64,000 nucleotides of DNA from Microbacterium atlanticum (GTDB lineage Bacteria > Actinomycetota > Actinomycetes > Actinomycetales > Microbacteriaceae). The notes beneath the pieces are model-generated. The model saw nothing but the letters and a program-made list of their open reading frames with translations. It ran no database searches and was not told the origin of the DNA. Each line of letters begins with the position of its first letter. Positions within the stretch are counted from its first letter, which is position 1. Shown here in pieces: positions 43,641 to 55,169 of this stretch. A program made the position numbers and the translations under genes. The stretch covers positions 3,472,001-3,536,000 of the forward strand of contig NZ_CP063813.1 of the NCBI RefSeq assembly GCF_015277815.1, written 5' to 3'.

Positions 43641-44457
43641 GCTCCACCTCCTTGATTCCGTGGTACCAGCGCAGCACGCGCCGCTCGACGAGACCGAAGA
43701 TGGCCGCGAGCAGGATACCGATGAGACCGAGAAGCAGGATGCCGCTCCACATCTCGGCGATGAGATAGTTCCGCTGGAAGAACACGATCTGGTAGCCGAG
43801 GCCCGACGACGAGTAGGCCAGCTCCGAGATCACCATGAGGATCAGCGCGATCGACAGCGACTGCCGCACGCCGGCCATGATGCGCGGGCTCGCTGCGGGG
43901 AGCACCAGATAGCGCAGGCGCTCGGTCTGGGTGACGGCGAACGAGCGGGCCGTCTCGGTCATGACCGAGTCCGTGGCCCGCACGCCCTCGATGGTGTTGA
44001 GCAGGATCGGCCACACCGAGCCGACGACGATCACCACGATCTTCATCGCGTCGGTGGGCCCCATCAGCACCACGACGATGGGAAGCAGCACGGGCGGGGG
44101 GACGGCGCGGAAGAACTCGAGCATCGGCTCGAGCAGTTCGCGCAGCCACCGGTTCAATCCGATCAGCGTGCCGGCGACGATGCCGACGACGATGGAGATC
44201 GTGATGCCGATCGCGAGCCGGCCGAGGCTGGGCAGCACGTCGGTGATGAACGCCGGCCCGATCCAGGTGTCGACGAACGCCTCGAGGATCTCGAGCGGCG
44301 GCGGGAAGAAGCGCGCCGTGGTGAAGCTGGCCCAGATGCCCCAGATGACCAGGAGCAGGATCGGCAGCCCGATCGCGTAGAGGGTGTTCTCGCCGATCTT
44401 GGCCCACACCCGCGGCCGCTTGCGGGGGGTCACGACCGTGCTCGTGTAGAGGGTCAC
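43633..44457 (-). CDS. ABC transporter permease, NitT/TauT family (1)
   Basis: 274-residue permease with about six helices and EAA loop TETARSFAVTQTERLRYLVLP. GTG start overlaps the stop of the other permease by 4 nt; the longer reading runs into that gene. Probable heterodimer partner of the next permease. Confidence 0.9.
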   Translation of the reverse strand: MTLYTSTVVTPRKRPRVWAKIGENTLYAIGLPILLLVIWGIWASFTTARFFPPPLEILEAFVDTWIGPAFITDVLPSLGRLAIGITISIVVGIVAGTLIGLNRWLRELLEPMLEFFRAVPPPVLLPIVVVLMGPTDAMKIVVIVVGSVWPILLNTIEGVRATDSVMTETARSFAVTQTERLRYLVLPAASPRIMAGVRQSLSIALILMVISELAYSSSGLGYQIVFFQRNYLIAEMWSGILLLGLIGILLAAIFGLVERRVLRWYHGIKEVERA

Positions 44458-45293
44458 AGCACTTCCTCCCCTCGCACCGACTGATGCCACGCGAGCGAGC
44501 GGCGCTCGATCGCCCGGAACACCAGGTTGATGAGGAGGCCCAGGATGCCGGTGACGATCACCAGGGCGTACACGGTCGGCCAGTTGCCGGCGGACTGCGC
44601 GAACACGATCTCACGGCCGAGTCCGGGGTTGCCGATGAACATCTCGGCCGTGATCGCGAGGATCAGCGCGACGGCGGCGGCCAGGCGCAGACCCGTCATG
44701 AGGTACGGAAGGGCGGTGGGGAAGACGAGGTTCACGACGCGCGAGCCGCGAGACAGTCCGAAGCTGCGCGCCGTGTCGCGGGCGACGGTGTCCACGTCGG
44801 CCACGCCGTACAGCACCTGGATGAAGACCTGCCAGAAGCTGGCGTACACGATGATCACGAGCGCCGCCTCGATCCGAAGCCCGAACATCAGGATCGCGAG
44901 CGGGATGAGCGCGACCGACGGGATCGGACGGAGGAACTCCACCGTCGTATGGGTCGCCCGGCGCAGGAACGGCACGAGGCCGATGATCGTGCCCAGCACG
45001 GTCGCGAGCACGGTCGCGATGACCAGCCCGATGCCCCAGGCGGTCATCGTCCGCCCGACGTTGCGCCAGAACTCGAGGTCGCGCAGCTCCTGCCCGAGGG
45101 CGGCGAGGGTGGTCGTGGCGCTGGGGAAGTACCGCGGATCGACCAGGCCCAGCGTGGGCAGCAGCTGCCAGGTCACGAGGAACCCGACGACACCGGCGAA
45201 CCCGAGCACGACCTTTCGGACGGTGCGCATGCGCCGCGGGCTGCGCCTGCGGGGCGGCGTGGCGACGATCATGGGGGCGTCGGCGACGGCCAT
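44454..45293 (-). CDS. ABC transporter permease, NitT/TauT family (2)
   Basis: 279-residue permease, EAA loop ARDTARSFGLSRGSRVVNLVFP, starting at MAVADAPM with GGAG six bases upstream. An Arg-rich cytoplasmic N-terminus precedes helix 1. Downstream of the binding-protein gene across a 136-bp gap with a hairpin. Confidence 0.9.
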   Translation of the reverse strand: MAVADAPMIVATPPRRRSPRRMRTVRKVVLGFAGVVGFLVTWQLLPTLGLVDPRYFPSATTTLAALGQELRDLEFWRNVGRTMTAWGIGLVIATVLATVLGTIIGLVPFLRRATHTTVEFLRPIPSVALIPLAILMFGLRIEAALVIIVYASFWQVFIQVLYGVADVDTVARDTARSFGLSRGSRVVNLVFPTALPYLMTGLRLAAAVALILAITAEMFIGNPGLGREIVFAQSAGNWPTVYALVIVTGILGLLINLVFRAIERRSLAWHQSVRGEEVL

Positions 45294-45384
45294 CGGCGGC
45301 TCCGATCGTTGGGAGGGCGACGTCGGGGTGACGACGCCGGGAAGGATGACGCCGGAAGACGTCGGGAGGGCACGCGGAGGGGGA

Positions 45385-45411
45385 ACGGATGCCGCGCGCC
45401 GCGGCATCCGT
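45385..45411. repeat. Hairpin of GGATGCC words between binding protein and permease genes
   Basis: Perfect 12-bp arms (ACGGATGCCGCG / CGCGGCATCCGT) with a 3-base loop, 18 bp past the binding-protein stop. Likely an attenuator or RNA-stabilising hairpin that raises binding protein over permease. Confidence 0.7.
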
Positions 45412-45429
45412 CACCCTCTCGTCGTGCAA

Positions 45430-46419
45430 CTACTGCTGCTGCAGCAGACGGTCGTAGTCGGGCTCGGCGTCGATGTAGGCGAACTCGACCGCGAGCGCGC
45501 CGAGGTCCTCGATGCCGGCGTCGGCGAGGTCCCACGTGAAGGTCGGAAGGACGATGCCCGCGGCGGCCTCCTCGGGGATCTCGAGGTTCGTGGCGATCGC
45601 CGCGCGGACGGCCTCCTCGTTCTCGGCCGCCCAGTCGAGGGCCTCGGCCATCGCCTCGGAGTACGCCGTGACGAGCTCGGGGTCCTCATCCAGCATGGCC
45701 TGCGTCGTGATGTTGGTGAGCACGGTCAGGCCGGGGATCGTCGCCTGGTAGGGCTGGACCACCGAGACGCCGCCCCCGCCGACGATGATGCCGCGGAACG
45801 GGTCGGGCGCCCACGCCGCGTCCATCGTGCCGGCCTCGAGCTGCGCCGGCACATCGGGGAAGGCGACCTCGACGAACTCGATCGTCGAGGGGTCGCCGCC
45901 GTCGTCCTGCACGGCCTTGCGGATGGTGAGGTCGCCGGCCGCGCCGATCGTGTTGACAGACACCTTCTTGCCCGCGAGGTCCGCGGGCCGCGTGATGCCG
46001 GCGTCGCCGAGCGCCACGACGGCGTTGACGTCGTCGCCCTCGGCGTTGCTGTTGGCGTAGTTGCCGACGATCACGACGCCGAGGTCCTGGAGGTCTGCGC
46101 GGATGGGGCCGAACGGCTGGCCGATGGCGAACTGGATGTCGCCGCTCAGCAGGGCCGGGATCGCGTTGGCGCCGCCCTGCGACGGGACGACCTCGATCTC
46201 GAGACCGTGCTCCTCGAAGATGCCCTCTTCCATGGCGGCCCAGAGGGCGCCGGTCTCGGCGATGGGAAGGGCGGCGACGCGGACGGTCGTCAGCTCGCCC
46301 GAGCCCGCATCGCCGGTGGAGGTGGCGGTGGACTCCGGCTCGGCGGCGGAATCGGTGCAGCCGGCCAGCGCGATCGCGGCGGCGGCGAGCACGCCGATGG
46401 TGGCAAGACTCTTCTTCAT
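45430..46419 (-). CDS. ABC transporter substrate-binding lipoprotein, NMT1/TauA-like
   Basis: 329-residue lipoprotein: signal peptide with lipobox LAGC (about 18-21), then an NMT1-type binding fold (RVAALPIAETGALWAAMEEG, in part; GKKVSVNTIG; AAWAPDPFRG). First gene of the leftward transporter operon; the metF operon is divergent 267 bp away. An aromatic acid such as vanillate is a reasonable ligand from context only. Confidence 0.88.
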   Translation of the reverse strand: MKKSLATIGVLAAAAIALAGCTDSAAEPESTATSTGDAGSGELTTVRVAALPIAETGALWAAMEEGIFEEHGLEIEVVPSQGGANAIPALLSGDIQFAIGQPFGPIRADLQDLGVVIVGNYANSNAEGDDVNAVVALGDAGITRPADLAGKKVSVNTIGAAGDLTIRKAVQDDGGDPSTIEFVEVAFPDVPAQLEAGTMDAAWAPDPFRGIIVGGGGVSVVQPYQATIPGLTVLTNITTQAMLDEDPELVTAYSEAMAEALDWAAENEEAVRAAIATNLEIPEEAAAGIVLPTFTWDLADAGIEDLGALAVEFAYIDAEPDYDRLLQQQ

Positions 46420-46532
46420 TGACGGGCCTCTCGTGAACGGTGCGGGTTCACCGGTCGCCGCGGCCTGCCCGACCGGAGTCGGAGTCCCCACCGCGGCGTG
46501 CCGGACTGACTTCATCGTCCGCCACCGGCGAG

Positions 46533-46545
46533 CCATTGTCAATGG
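46533..46545. promoter_or_regulatory. 13-bp palindrome in transporter/metF divergent region
   Basis: CCATTG-T-CAATGG, perfect 6-bp arms, 114 bp upstream of the binding-protein start. Possible operator for the transporter operon. Confidence 0.45.
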
Positions 46546-46616
46546 TTTCGTGACGCCCGTCACCGTTTTGTTGAACTATCACCCACCGGGCCGCGCAAGA
46601 CAACGTCCCTATTGCC

Positions 46617-46638
46617 AATACCTATGACCATAGGTATT
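46617..46638. promoter_or_regulatory. Perfect palindromic operator upstream of metF
   Basis: 10-bp arms AATACCTATG and CATAGGTATT around a 2-base centre, 48 bp upstream of metF, in an AT-rich patch. The inner pattern TACCT-N8-AGGTA recurs at 63756-63777 upstream of the third LigM-like gene. Confidence 0.7.
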
Positions 46639-46686
46639 CTGGTGACACCGGGGCAGCGACGCCCCGCAGAGGAAAGGACCTCACGC

Positions 46687-47567
46687 ATGACGCACGCGAC
46701 CCCCGCTTCCCCCCAGGCGGCCGCCCTGGTCGAGGGCTTCTCGCTCGAGATGACCGGCAAGGACATCCCCGGGCTCCAGGAGGCCCGCGAGACCATCCCG
46801 CAGGGCACGAAGATCAACGTGACCTTCCTCGGCAACGAGGACCTCGAGATGCGGGTCGCGGCCGCGAAGGCGGTCAAGGACATGGGCTTCGTGCCGGTCC
46901 CCCACATCTCGGCCCGGCGCCTGGAGTCGCAGGACCAGCTCGAGGAGTTCCTCGGCCGCCTGCAGGAGGTCGGCGCCACCGAGCACGTCTTCGCGGTGGG
47001 CGGCGACCCGGCCGAGCCCGCCGGTCCCTACCCGGACTCCCTCACACTCATCCGCTCGGGCCTGCTGCAGAAGTACGGCGCCACGGAGGTGTCGATCGCG
47101 GGGTATCCCGAGGGTCACCCCGACATCTCCAGCGACGTGCTGTGGCGCCACCTCGACGAGAAGGCGCTCGCGCTGGCTCAGCAGGGGCTGGATGCCGTCG
47201 TCCTCACGCAGTTCGCCTTCGACACCGAGCCCGTCACGGCGTGGATCAGCGAGGTGCGCGAGCGCGGCATCGAGGCGCAGATCCGGATCGGCACGCCCGG
47301 CCCCGCCGGCATCAAGCGCCTCCTCGGCTTCGCCCGGCGCTTCGGGATCGGCGCGAACGCGATGATCGTGAAGAAGTACGGATTCTCGCTGACGAACCTC
47401 ATGGGAACGGCAGGACCCGACCGCTTCGTCTCCGACATGGCGGAGCTGCTCTCGTCCGACCCGAAGACCGGCGACGTGAAGCTGCACTTCTACACCTTCG
47501 GCGGACTCCTGGCGACGTCGCAGTGGGCGCGGGAGTTCGTCGCCGCGCAGTCCTCGGGGGCTCGCCG

Positions 47568-47571
<4 letters not shown>
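46687..47571 (+). CDS. metF: Methylenetetrahydrofolate reductase
   Basis: 294-residue MetF TIM barrel: KINVTFLGNEDLEMR, FVPVPHISARR, AVGGDPAEPAGPYPDS and RIGTPGPAGIKRLLGF. In O-demethylation pathways it oxidises the methyl-THF made by LigM-type enzymes to methylene-THF. GAAAGGAC upstream of the ATG. Overlaps purU by 4 nt, as a methyl-disposal operon. A biosynthetic metF would not be expected beside purU and a demethylase. Confidence 0.9.
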
Positions 47572-49935
<2,364 letters not shown>

Positions 49936-49948
49936 CCGCATCCGACCC

Positions 49949-49981
49949 GAGGGGGTCCGCCCGCGCCGGGCGGGCCCCCTC
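49949..49981. terminator. Hairpin terminator after the first LigM-like gene
   Basis: 15-bp arms with one G-T type mismatch and a 3-base loop, 14 bp after the stop. Ends the metF-purU-demethylase transcript. Confidence 0.75.
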
Positions 49982-50048
49982 GCAGCATTCCGGTGACGGC
50001 GGGGCGAGGCATCCGCTCATCGATAGTCTCGGGAAGGAGAGGAGTCGC

Positions 50049-50630
50049 ATGAGTCTGCGCTACGCGCTGCTGGCCATCCTGCGGGTGGGGCCGCTGTCGG
50101 GCTACGACCTGCAGAAGCAGTTCCACCAGTCGGTGGGTCACGTGTGGCATGCGCCCGACTCGCAGATCTACCCCGAGCTGCGCAAGATGGAGGAAGCCGG
50201 CCTCATCGAGGGCGAGGAGCAGGCCCGCGGCGAGCGCGGCACGCGTCGCATCTATCACGTGACGGATGCCGGAAACCGGGCGTTCCTGGACTGGATGGCC
50301 GCACCCCTGGACTACCAGCGGGTGCGCGACCCTGCCCATCTCCGCGCCGCGTACCTGGAGGCGGCGCCGCCCGACGCGGCGCGCGCGTTCCTCGAGCGGC
50401 ACATCGCACAGTGGGAGGGCGAGCTGGCCCAGTGGGAGGGCGAGCTGGAGCGCATCGACGCGGTCGCGAACCCGATGCTCGTACGACGCCTGGCCGTGAC
50501 GGCGGATGCCGACCGCGAGCGCACCATCGCCTACAAGCGCTTCGCGTACGAGGGCCTCGTGGAGCGCGCGCAGGGCGAGATCGCGTGGGCCCGCCGCGGG
50601 CTGGCCTTGGTGGAGCGCCTCGAGCGCTGA
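50049..50630 (+). CDS. PadR-family regulator
   Basis: 193-residue PadR protein with a C-terminal Vir_act-alpha domain: winged HTH SLRYALLAILRVGPLSGYDL and SQIYPELRKMEEAGLIEGE, then an acidic helical dimerisation region with the repeated WEGELAQWEGELER. VanR of Corynebacterium is a PadR-family vanillate sensor, so this may sense a phenolic acid. GGAG precedes the ATG. Confidence 0.85.
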   Translation: MSLRYALLAILRVGPLSGYDLQKQFHQSVGHVWHAPDSQIYPELRKMEEAGLIEGEEQARGERGTRRIYHVTDAGNRAFLDWMAAPLDYQRVRDPAHLRAAYLEAAPPDAARAFLERHIAQWEGELAQWEGELERIDAVANPMLVRRLAVTADADRERTIAYKRFAYEGLVERAQGEIAWARRGLALVERLER

Positions 50631-50698
50631 CCCCGTCCCAGCCGTCCGGGTCTTGGCGTGCGCGAGGTCTCGCCGCGGGTGTGCCCCGCCTCAGCTGA

Positions 50699-50739
50699 CG
50701 CGAATCGCCGCATCCCGCGTGCGGAGGCCGCCATTCGCG
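50699..50739. repeat. Hairpin-like unit between convergent PadR and membrane-protein genes
   Basis: Arms CGCGAAT and ATTCGCG inside a longer imperfect repeat (CTGACGCGAATCGCC ... GGCCGCCATTCGCGCC) with a CATCC tract in the middle. Related units recur at 51180-51390. Confidence 0.55.
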
Positions 50740-50744
50740 CCACC

Positions 50745-51056
50745 TCAAGGGGCGGGCGGCGACTTGGAGGATCCGTCTCGGGCGGCCCGGGGCGCACGTC
50801 GCCGGCCCAGCACGTACCCTGCGGTCGCGCCCAACCCCACGAGGCCGATGATGCCGACAGCGGCGGCCGTCGTCATCAGCGGTGTCATCACGATGAGCGA
50901 ACCCGGGAAGAAGACGGCACCCGCGAGCGGCTGATAGGCGAACCAGCCGAAGGATGCCGCTTCCGCCGCACTCGACGCGAACAGGACGATCGCGCCGCCG
51001 AGCAGCAGCACCCCGGAGATGATCGCGATGACGACAGCTCCCACGGGCACCCTCAT
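50745..51056 (-). CDS. Small two-helix membrane protein, unknown function
   Basis: 103-residue protein with hydrophobic segments at about 5-28 and 52-78 and a basic C-terminal tail (GRRRAPRAARDG). I do not recognise a family. The start MRVPVGAV lacks a ribosome site; TACATT seven bases upstream resembles a -10, so a leaderless transcript is possible. A start at 51107 is an alternative. Confidence 0.5.
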   Translation of the reverse strand: MRVPVGAVVIAIISGVLLLGGAIVLFASSAAEAASFGWFAYQPLAGAVFFPGSLIVMTPLMTTAAAVGIIGLVGLGATAGYVLGRRRAPRAARDGSSKSPPAP

Positions 51057-51407
51057 CGTTCGAATGTAGACCGCCGCGAGCACGCTGCCCGGGTCAGCGC
51101 GCGGCATCCGCTCGCTCAGGACGTACCGGCGTCACCCGCAGGCCTGACCAACGCGGTCTGCAGGCGCCTGATGTGCGCTCCGAGGTCTCCGGAGGAAATG
51201 GTCGCCTCGTCCAAGGCGATGCGGCCACTCGCGCCACCTCAACGCGCAGGCACGTCCTTCAAGTGACGCGAACGGATGCCTCGTCCAAGGCGATTCGACC
51301 ACTCGTGCCACCTCAACCCGAGGGGCGCGCCTTCGGACGACGCGAATGGTCGCCTCCCACGAGGGGAAGCGGCCATCCGCGCCAACCGAACGCCCCGGAC
51401 GCCCCCG
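51057..51407. repeat. Non-coding spacer with about three hairpin-like units, period 73-74 bp
   Basis: The half CGCGCCACCTCAA (or close variants) falls at about 51231, 51305 and 51379, and GACGCGAA at 51263 and 51336, i.e. every 73-74 bp. Same spacing as the 35.3-kb array and the same half-sites as 50699-50739. No gene is seen. Confidence 0.65.
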
Positions 51408-52904
51408 TCAGTGGGCCATCGACGCCAGCGCCTCCGGGTCGATGGTCGCGATCGAGCGGGTGTCCTGGAACGCGCGCACACCTTCGATGCCCTGCTCGCG
51501 ACCGAAGCCGGACTGCTTCATGCCGCCGAACGGCGCCCGCAGGTCCAGGCGCGTCGCCCCGTGGTCGTTGACCCACACGTAGCCGCACACCAGCTGGGAC
51601 CCGACGCGCTGCGCCGCCTCGGGCGACCCGGTCCACACCGAGCCGCACAGGCCGCCCCACGTATCGTTGGCAAGGCGCACGGCCTCCGCCTCGTCATCGA
51701 ACGGGATCACCGGGATGACGGGCCCGAACTGCTCCTGCGTCACGACGCGCAGCTGCGGGTCGGGGTCGACGACGATTGCCGGCCGCACGAAGTTGCCGCC
51801 CTCGAGCTCGCCGCCGGGAAGCTCGCCGAACTCGCGGACGTCGGCGCCGGCATCCTTCGCCTCCTGGATGATCTCATCGACGAACGCCTTCTGCGCGGGC
51901 TGGTGCAGCGGACCCATCGTCGTGCCCTCGTCGAGGCCGCGCCCGAGCTTGACCTGCTCGAGCCGCGCGGTGAGCCCGGCGACGAGCTCGTCCATGCGCG
52001 AGCGGTGCACGAACACCCGCTTCGCGTTCATGCAGATCTGGCCGGTCGTGTCGTAGATCGCCGCGAACAGCCGGTCGAGGTGCGCGTCGTCGAGGATCGC
52101 GTCCTCGAGGAACACCGCCGCGTCGTTGCCGCCGAGCTCCAGCGTCACGCGGGTCAGCGTCTTGGACGCCATCTCCATGATCCGCTTGCCGCCGTTCACG
52201 CTGCCGGTGAAGCAGACCTTGGCGACGTCGGGGTTCTGGATGAGCCCCGCCATGTCCTGGTCGCGGCCGGTCACGACGTTGAGCACGCCGGGGGGCAGCT
52301 TCGCGGCCACCCGCTGCACGACGCGCGTCGTCGCCAGCGGCGCCGAGGGCGGCGGCTTGACGATCGCGGTGTTGCCCGCCAGCAGCGCGTGCGGCAGCGA
52401 TGCGCCCAGGATCGCGATGGGCCAGTTGAACGGCACGATCACCGTCACCACGCCGAGCGGCTGATACGACACGTCGGTGGACACCGGGATCGCGCCCGGC
52501 ACCGGCGGCAGCGTCTTGGAGGCGTCCACCTCGTCGGCGAGCATCAGCGCGAGGTTCCAGCGGAGCTCGAACACGAGTGCGTCGATCCACCCCTCCAGGC
52601 GGATCTTGCCGTTCTCCTGCGACAGGATCGCCGCGTCGGTGTCGCGGTCGTCCGCGATGCCGGCGATGGCCTCGGCCATCTTGGCGGCGCGCTCCTGCGG
52701 CGTGAGCGCGGCCCACGCCGGGTACGCCCGCTTCGCCGCGGCGACGGCATCCGTCACATCCGAGGCGGATGCCGCAGCCGCCTCGCCTACGACCGCCCCC
52801 GGTCTGGCGGGGTCGGGGATCGTGAGCACGTCCTCGGTGAAGCGCTCCTCACCCCCGATGTACAGGCCGGTCCGGACCGTCGTGCCGGTCGCCGTCTCGC
52901 TCAT
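51408..52904 (-). CDS. NAD(P)-dependent aldehyde dehydrogenase
   Basis: 498-residue aldehyde dehydrogenase: VIVPFNWPIAI, nucleotide loop FTGSVNGGKR, Glu in TLELGGND, catalytic Cys in GQICMNAKR (about 288). Among these operons it could oxidise vanillin or another aromatic aldehyde to the acid, or a C1/C2 aldehyde; sequence alone does not tell. Divergent from the GntR gene 230 bp away, which probably controls it. Confidence 0.85.
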   Translation of the reverse strand: MSETATGTTVRTGLYIGGEERFTEDVLTIPDPARPGAVVGEAAAASASDVTDAVAAAKRAYPAWAALTPQERAAKMAEAIAGIADDRDTDAAILSQENGKIRLEGWIDALVFELRWNLALMLADEVDASKTLPPVPGAIPVSTDVSYQPLGVVTVIVPFNWPIAILGASLPHALLAGNTAIVKPPPSAPLATTRVVQRVAAKLPPGVLNVVTGRDQDMAGLIQNPDVAKVCFTGSVNGGKRIMEMASKTLTRVTLELGGNDAAVFLEDAILDDAHLDRLFAAIYDTTGQICMNAKRVFVHRSRMDELVAGLTARLEQVKLGRGLDEGTTMGPLHQPAQKAFVDEIIQEAKDAGADVREFGELPGGELEGGNFVRPAIVVDPDPQLRVVTQEQFGPVIPVIPFDDEAEAVRLANDTWGGLCGSVWTGSPEAAQRVGSQLVCGYVWVNDHGATRLDLRAPFGGMKQSGFGREQGIEGVRAFQDTRSIATIDPEALASMAH

Positions 52905-53026
52905 GAACGCCCACCTCTCTGTGCTGGTTCTCCGCCGCGGGTCCTGCCCGCGCCGCGCTGGGCCGCGCCGGGTCTGCGCGGTTCGACGTCGCTTCCAGCC
53001 TGCCCCTCGGCGACCGGCGGATCAAG

Positions 53027-53038
53027 ATTGTCGACGAT
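53027..53038. promoter_or_regulatory. ATTGTNNACRAT operator, aldehyde dehydrogenase / GntR region
   Basis: ATTGTCGACGAT in the spacer between the divergent aldehyde dehydrogenase and GntR genes. Near-identical sites at 58744-58755 and 63788-63799. GntR/FCD proteins bind such short palindromes and usually autoregulate. Confidence 0.6.
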
Positions 53039-53134
53039 TTTCGCGCAGATTTCGTATGAAATGCTTCGCAAGGCCGCCGAAGTCGCGAGATAGTGTCAGT
53101 GCACGCACAACGGCATCGAGAGGGGATGACGCAG

Positions 53135-53794
53135 ATGACGGATGCCGCGGTGCTCGGCGAGACCGAGACGACCGACCGCCCCGACCTCACGCAGCAGATC
53201 CGCGACGCGATCCTCGACGCGCAGTTCGCGCCCCATCAGCGGCTCATCGAAGCCGACCTCAGCGAGCGCTACGGCGCCTCGCGGGCGTCGGTGCGCACGG
53301 CGCTGCTGAACCTCGCCGGCGAGGGCCTCGTCGAGCGCCTCCCCAACCGCGGCGCGCGTGTGCGCGCCATCTCGGTGGACGAGGCGATCGAGATCGTCGA
53401 GGTGCGCATCGGGCTCGAGACGCTGTGCGCGCGCAAGGCCGCCGAGAACCTCACGCCGGCGGACGCCGCCGCGCTGCGCGACCTGCGCGCCGAGATCGAG
53501 CGCGCGATCGCCGCGGGGGACCTCATGTCGTACTCCCGGCTGAACCAGGAGCTCGACCGCCGCATCCGCGACCTCAGCCGCCACGGCACCGCCACCCAGC
53601 TGCTCGAGCGGCTGCGGGCGCAGTCCGCACGCCACCAGTTCCGCCTGGCTTTCCACCCCGGCCGCGCGGCGACCTCCGCCCCCGAGCACATCGCCATCAT
53701 CGACGCGATCCTCGCGAAGGATCCCGACGGCGCCGAGGCCGCCACCCGCGCCCACCTGTCGGGCATCGTCGAGGTGCTGCACGGCATGGAGTGA
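53135..53794 (+). CDS. GntR-family regulator (FadR/FCD subfamily)
   Basis: 219-residue GntR regulator: N-terminal winged HTH LIEADLSERYGASRASVRTAL (in part) and VERLPNRGARVRA, C-terminal all-helical FCD domain with EIVEVRIGLETLCARKAAE and the metal-site His residues near APEHIAIIDAI and RAHLSGI. Start at MTDAAVLG, with GAGAGGGG nine bases upstream; ATG 53126 or GTG 53093 are alternatives. Candidate master regulator for the shared ATTGTNNACRAT sites. Confidence 0.85.
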   Translation: MTDAAVLGETETTDRPDLTQQIRDAILDAQFAPHQRLIEADLSERYGASRASVRTALLNLAGEGLVERLPNRGARVRAISVDEAIEIVEVRIGLETLCARKAAENLTPADAAALRDLRAEIERAIAAGDLMSYSRLNQELDRRIRDLSRHGTATQLLERLRAQSARHQFRLAFHPGRAATSAPEHIAIIDAILAKDPDGAEAATRAHLSGIVEVLHGME

Positions 53795-53829
53795 TCCGCC
53801 CGGACGCAGCCGCGGTGCTCGAGCGCGAC

Positions 53830-53863
53830 GAGAGGGCGACCGGATGCCTCCGGCCGCCCTCTC
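53830..53863. terminator. Bidirectional terminator between GntR and binding-protein genes
   Basis: 14-bp arms (one mismatch) with a 6-base loop ATGCCT, between convergent stops at 53794 and 53877. Confidence 0.75.
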
Positions 53864-53876
53864 TCGTGCCCTCAGG

Positions 53877-55148
53877 TCACTCGTCCCAGCTCTCGGCCGG
53901 GGCGTAGCCCCTGCCGTTGTACTTCTGCACCTGCACGGTGGAGACGGCGGGCTGGCCGTCCTCGGTGGTGTCGACCGTGGAGCCTTCGAGCATCAGCGGT
54001 GCCGTGAAGCCCGACACGTCCCGCAGCGCCGCCATGAAGTTCTCGCGGGTCGGCTCGGTCATGTTGCCGAACACCTCCTCGAGCGTCGCGCCGATCTGGT
54101 AGGACCAGACGCAGTGCGGGAACGCCGGGACGTCCGGATAGTCGGCGTACTCGTTCAGCTGCTCGAGGAAGGCCGCACCCTCCTCGCTCTCGGCGAACGT
54201 CGGGGCGGCCGCCGACTGGGCGAAGGCCACCGTGTAGACGCCGGGGAACGCCGCGGCGCCGCCGGGCTCGAGGATCGCCGTCGGGCTCGAGGTGTTCGAC
54301 GGCAGGAACCACGACGGGAGCCATCCGAGCTCCTGCGCCTTCTGCAGCGACGAGATCACCAGCGGGGTGATCGACATCGCGTTGAAGAAGACGTCGGCGC
54401 CCGATCCGGCCAGCTCGGTCAGCTGCGCGTCGACCGAGGTGTCGGTGGCCTCGTACGTGAGCTCCTTCACGATCTCGATGTTGTCGGCACCCTCGATGGC
54501 GGTCTTGAAGCCCTCGACGTACCCCTCGCCGTAGTCGTCGTTCTGCGACAGGATCGCGACCTTGTGCTCTTCGGCCGAGCCGGCCAGCAGCTCGCCGAAC
54601 GCCTCGCCCTCGTTCTGGTAGATCGGGACGAACCCGAGCTGCCACGGGCTCTCCTCCTGGTTGCTGAAGATCGGGTCGCCGGTCATGATCAGCACCTGCG
54701 GCACCTCGTCGGCGATCGCCGCATCCAGCCACGCGCGGTTCGTCGGCGTGCCGAGGCCCGCCGTCATCGCGAACACGCTGCTCTTGAGCTGGTCGTAGTT
54801 GGCCTTGGCCTTCTGCGGGTCGTACTCATCGTCCAGCGCCTCGATCTCGACGGTGCGGGTGTTGCCGTCGCCGAACTCCACACCGCCCTCGGCGTTCCTC
54901 GCGCCGAAATACGCCGTGATGCCGGCGACGGTGCACGTGCCCGGTCCGGCTGTCGGGCCCGACAGCGGGGTGGTGATGCCCAGCGTGATCGATTCGTCGG
55001 TGATGCCGGGGCTCGCGGCGGCGCCGCCGCCCTCGTCCGTGCTGTCGGGCGAGCCGCCGCCGCGCGCGCAGCCGGCGGCGAGGACGGCGACGATGCCGAT
55101 CCCCGCGACGACCGAGGCGACGCGCATCCTTCTGCGATTGGTGCTCAT
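53877..55148 (-). CDS. Branched-chain-amino-acid-type ABC substrate-binding lipoprotein (LivK-like)
   Basis: 423-residue periplasmic-binding-type-1 lipoprotein: lipobox LAAGC (about 23-27), Gly/Ser linker, then ITLGITTPLSGPTAG typical of the family. Last gene of the leftward LIV-type operon. Such transporters in catabolic clusters usually carry aromatic acids rather than amino acids. Confidence 0.9.
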   Translation of the reverse strand: MSTNRRRMRVASVVAGIGIVAVLAAGCARGGGSPDSTDEGGGAAASPGITDESITLGITTPLSGPTAGPGTCTVAGITAYFGARNAEGGVEFGDGNTRTVEIEALDDEYDPQKAKANYDQLKSSVFAMTAGLGTPTNRAWLDAAIADEVPQVLIMTGDPIFSNQEESPWQLGFVPIYQNEGEAFGELLAGSAEEHKVAILSQNDDYGEGYVEGFKTAIEGADNIEIVKELTYEATDTSVDAQLTELAGSGADVFFNAMSITPLVISSLQKAQELGWLPSWFLPSNTSSPTAILEPGGAAAFPGVYTVAFAQSAAAPTFAESEEGAAFLEQLNEYADYPDVPAFPHCVWSYQIGATLEEVFGNMTEPTRENFMAALRDVSGFTAPLMLEGSTVDTTEDGQPAVSTVQVQKYNGRGYAPAESWDE

Positions 55149-55169
55149 GGATCCTGCCTCTCTGTGTGA

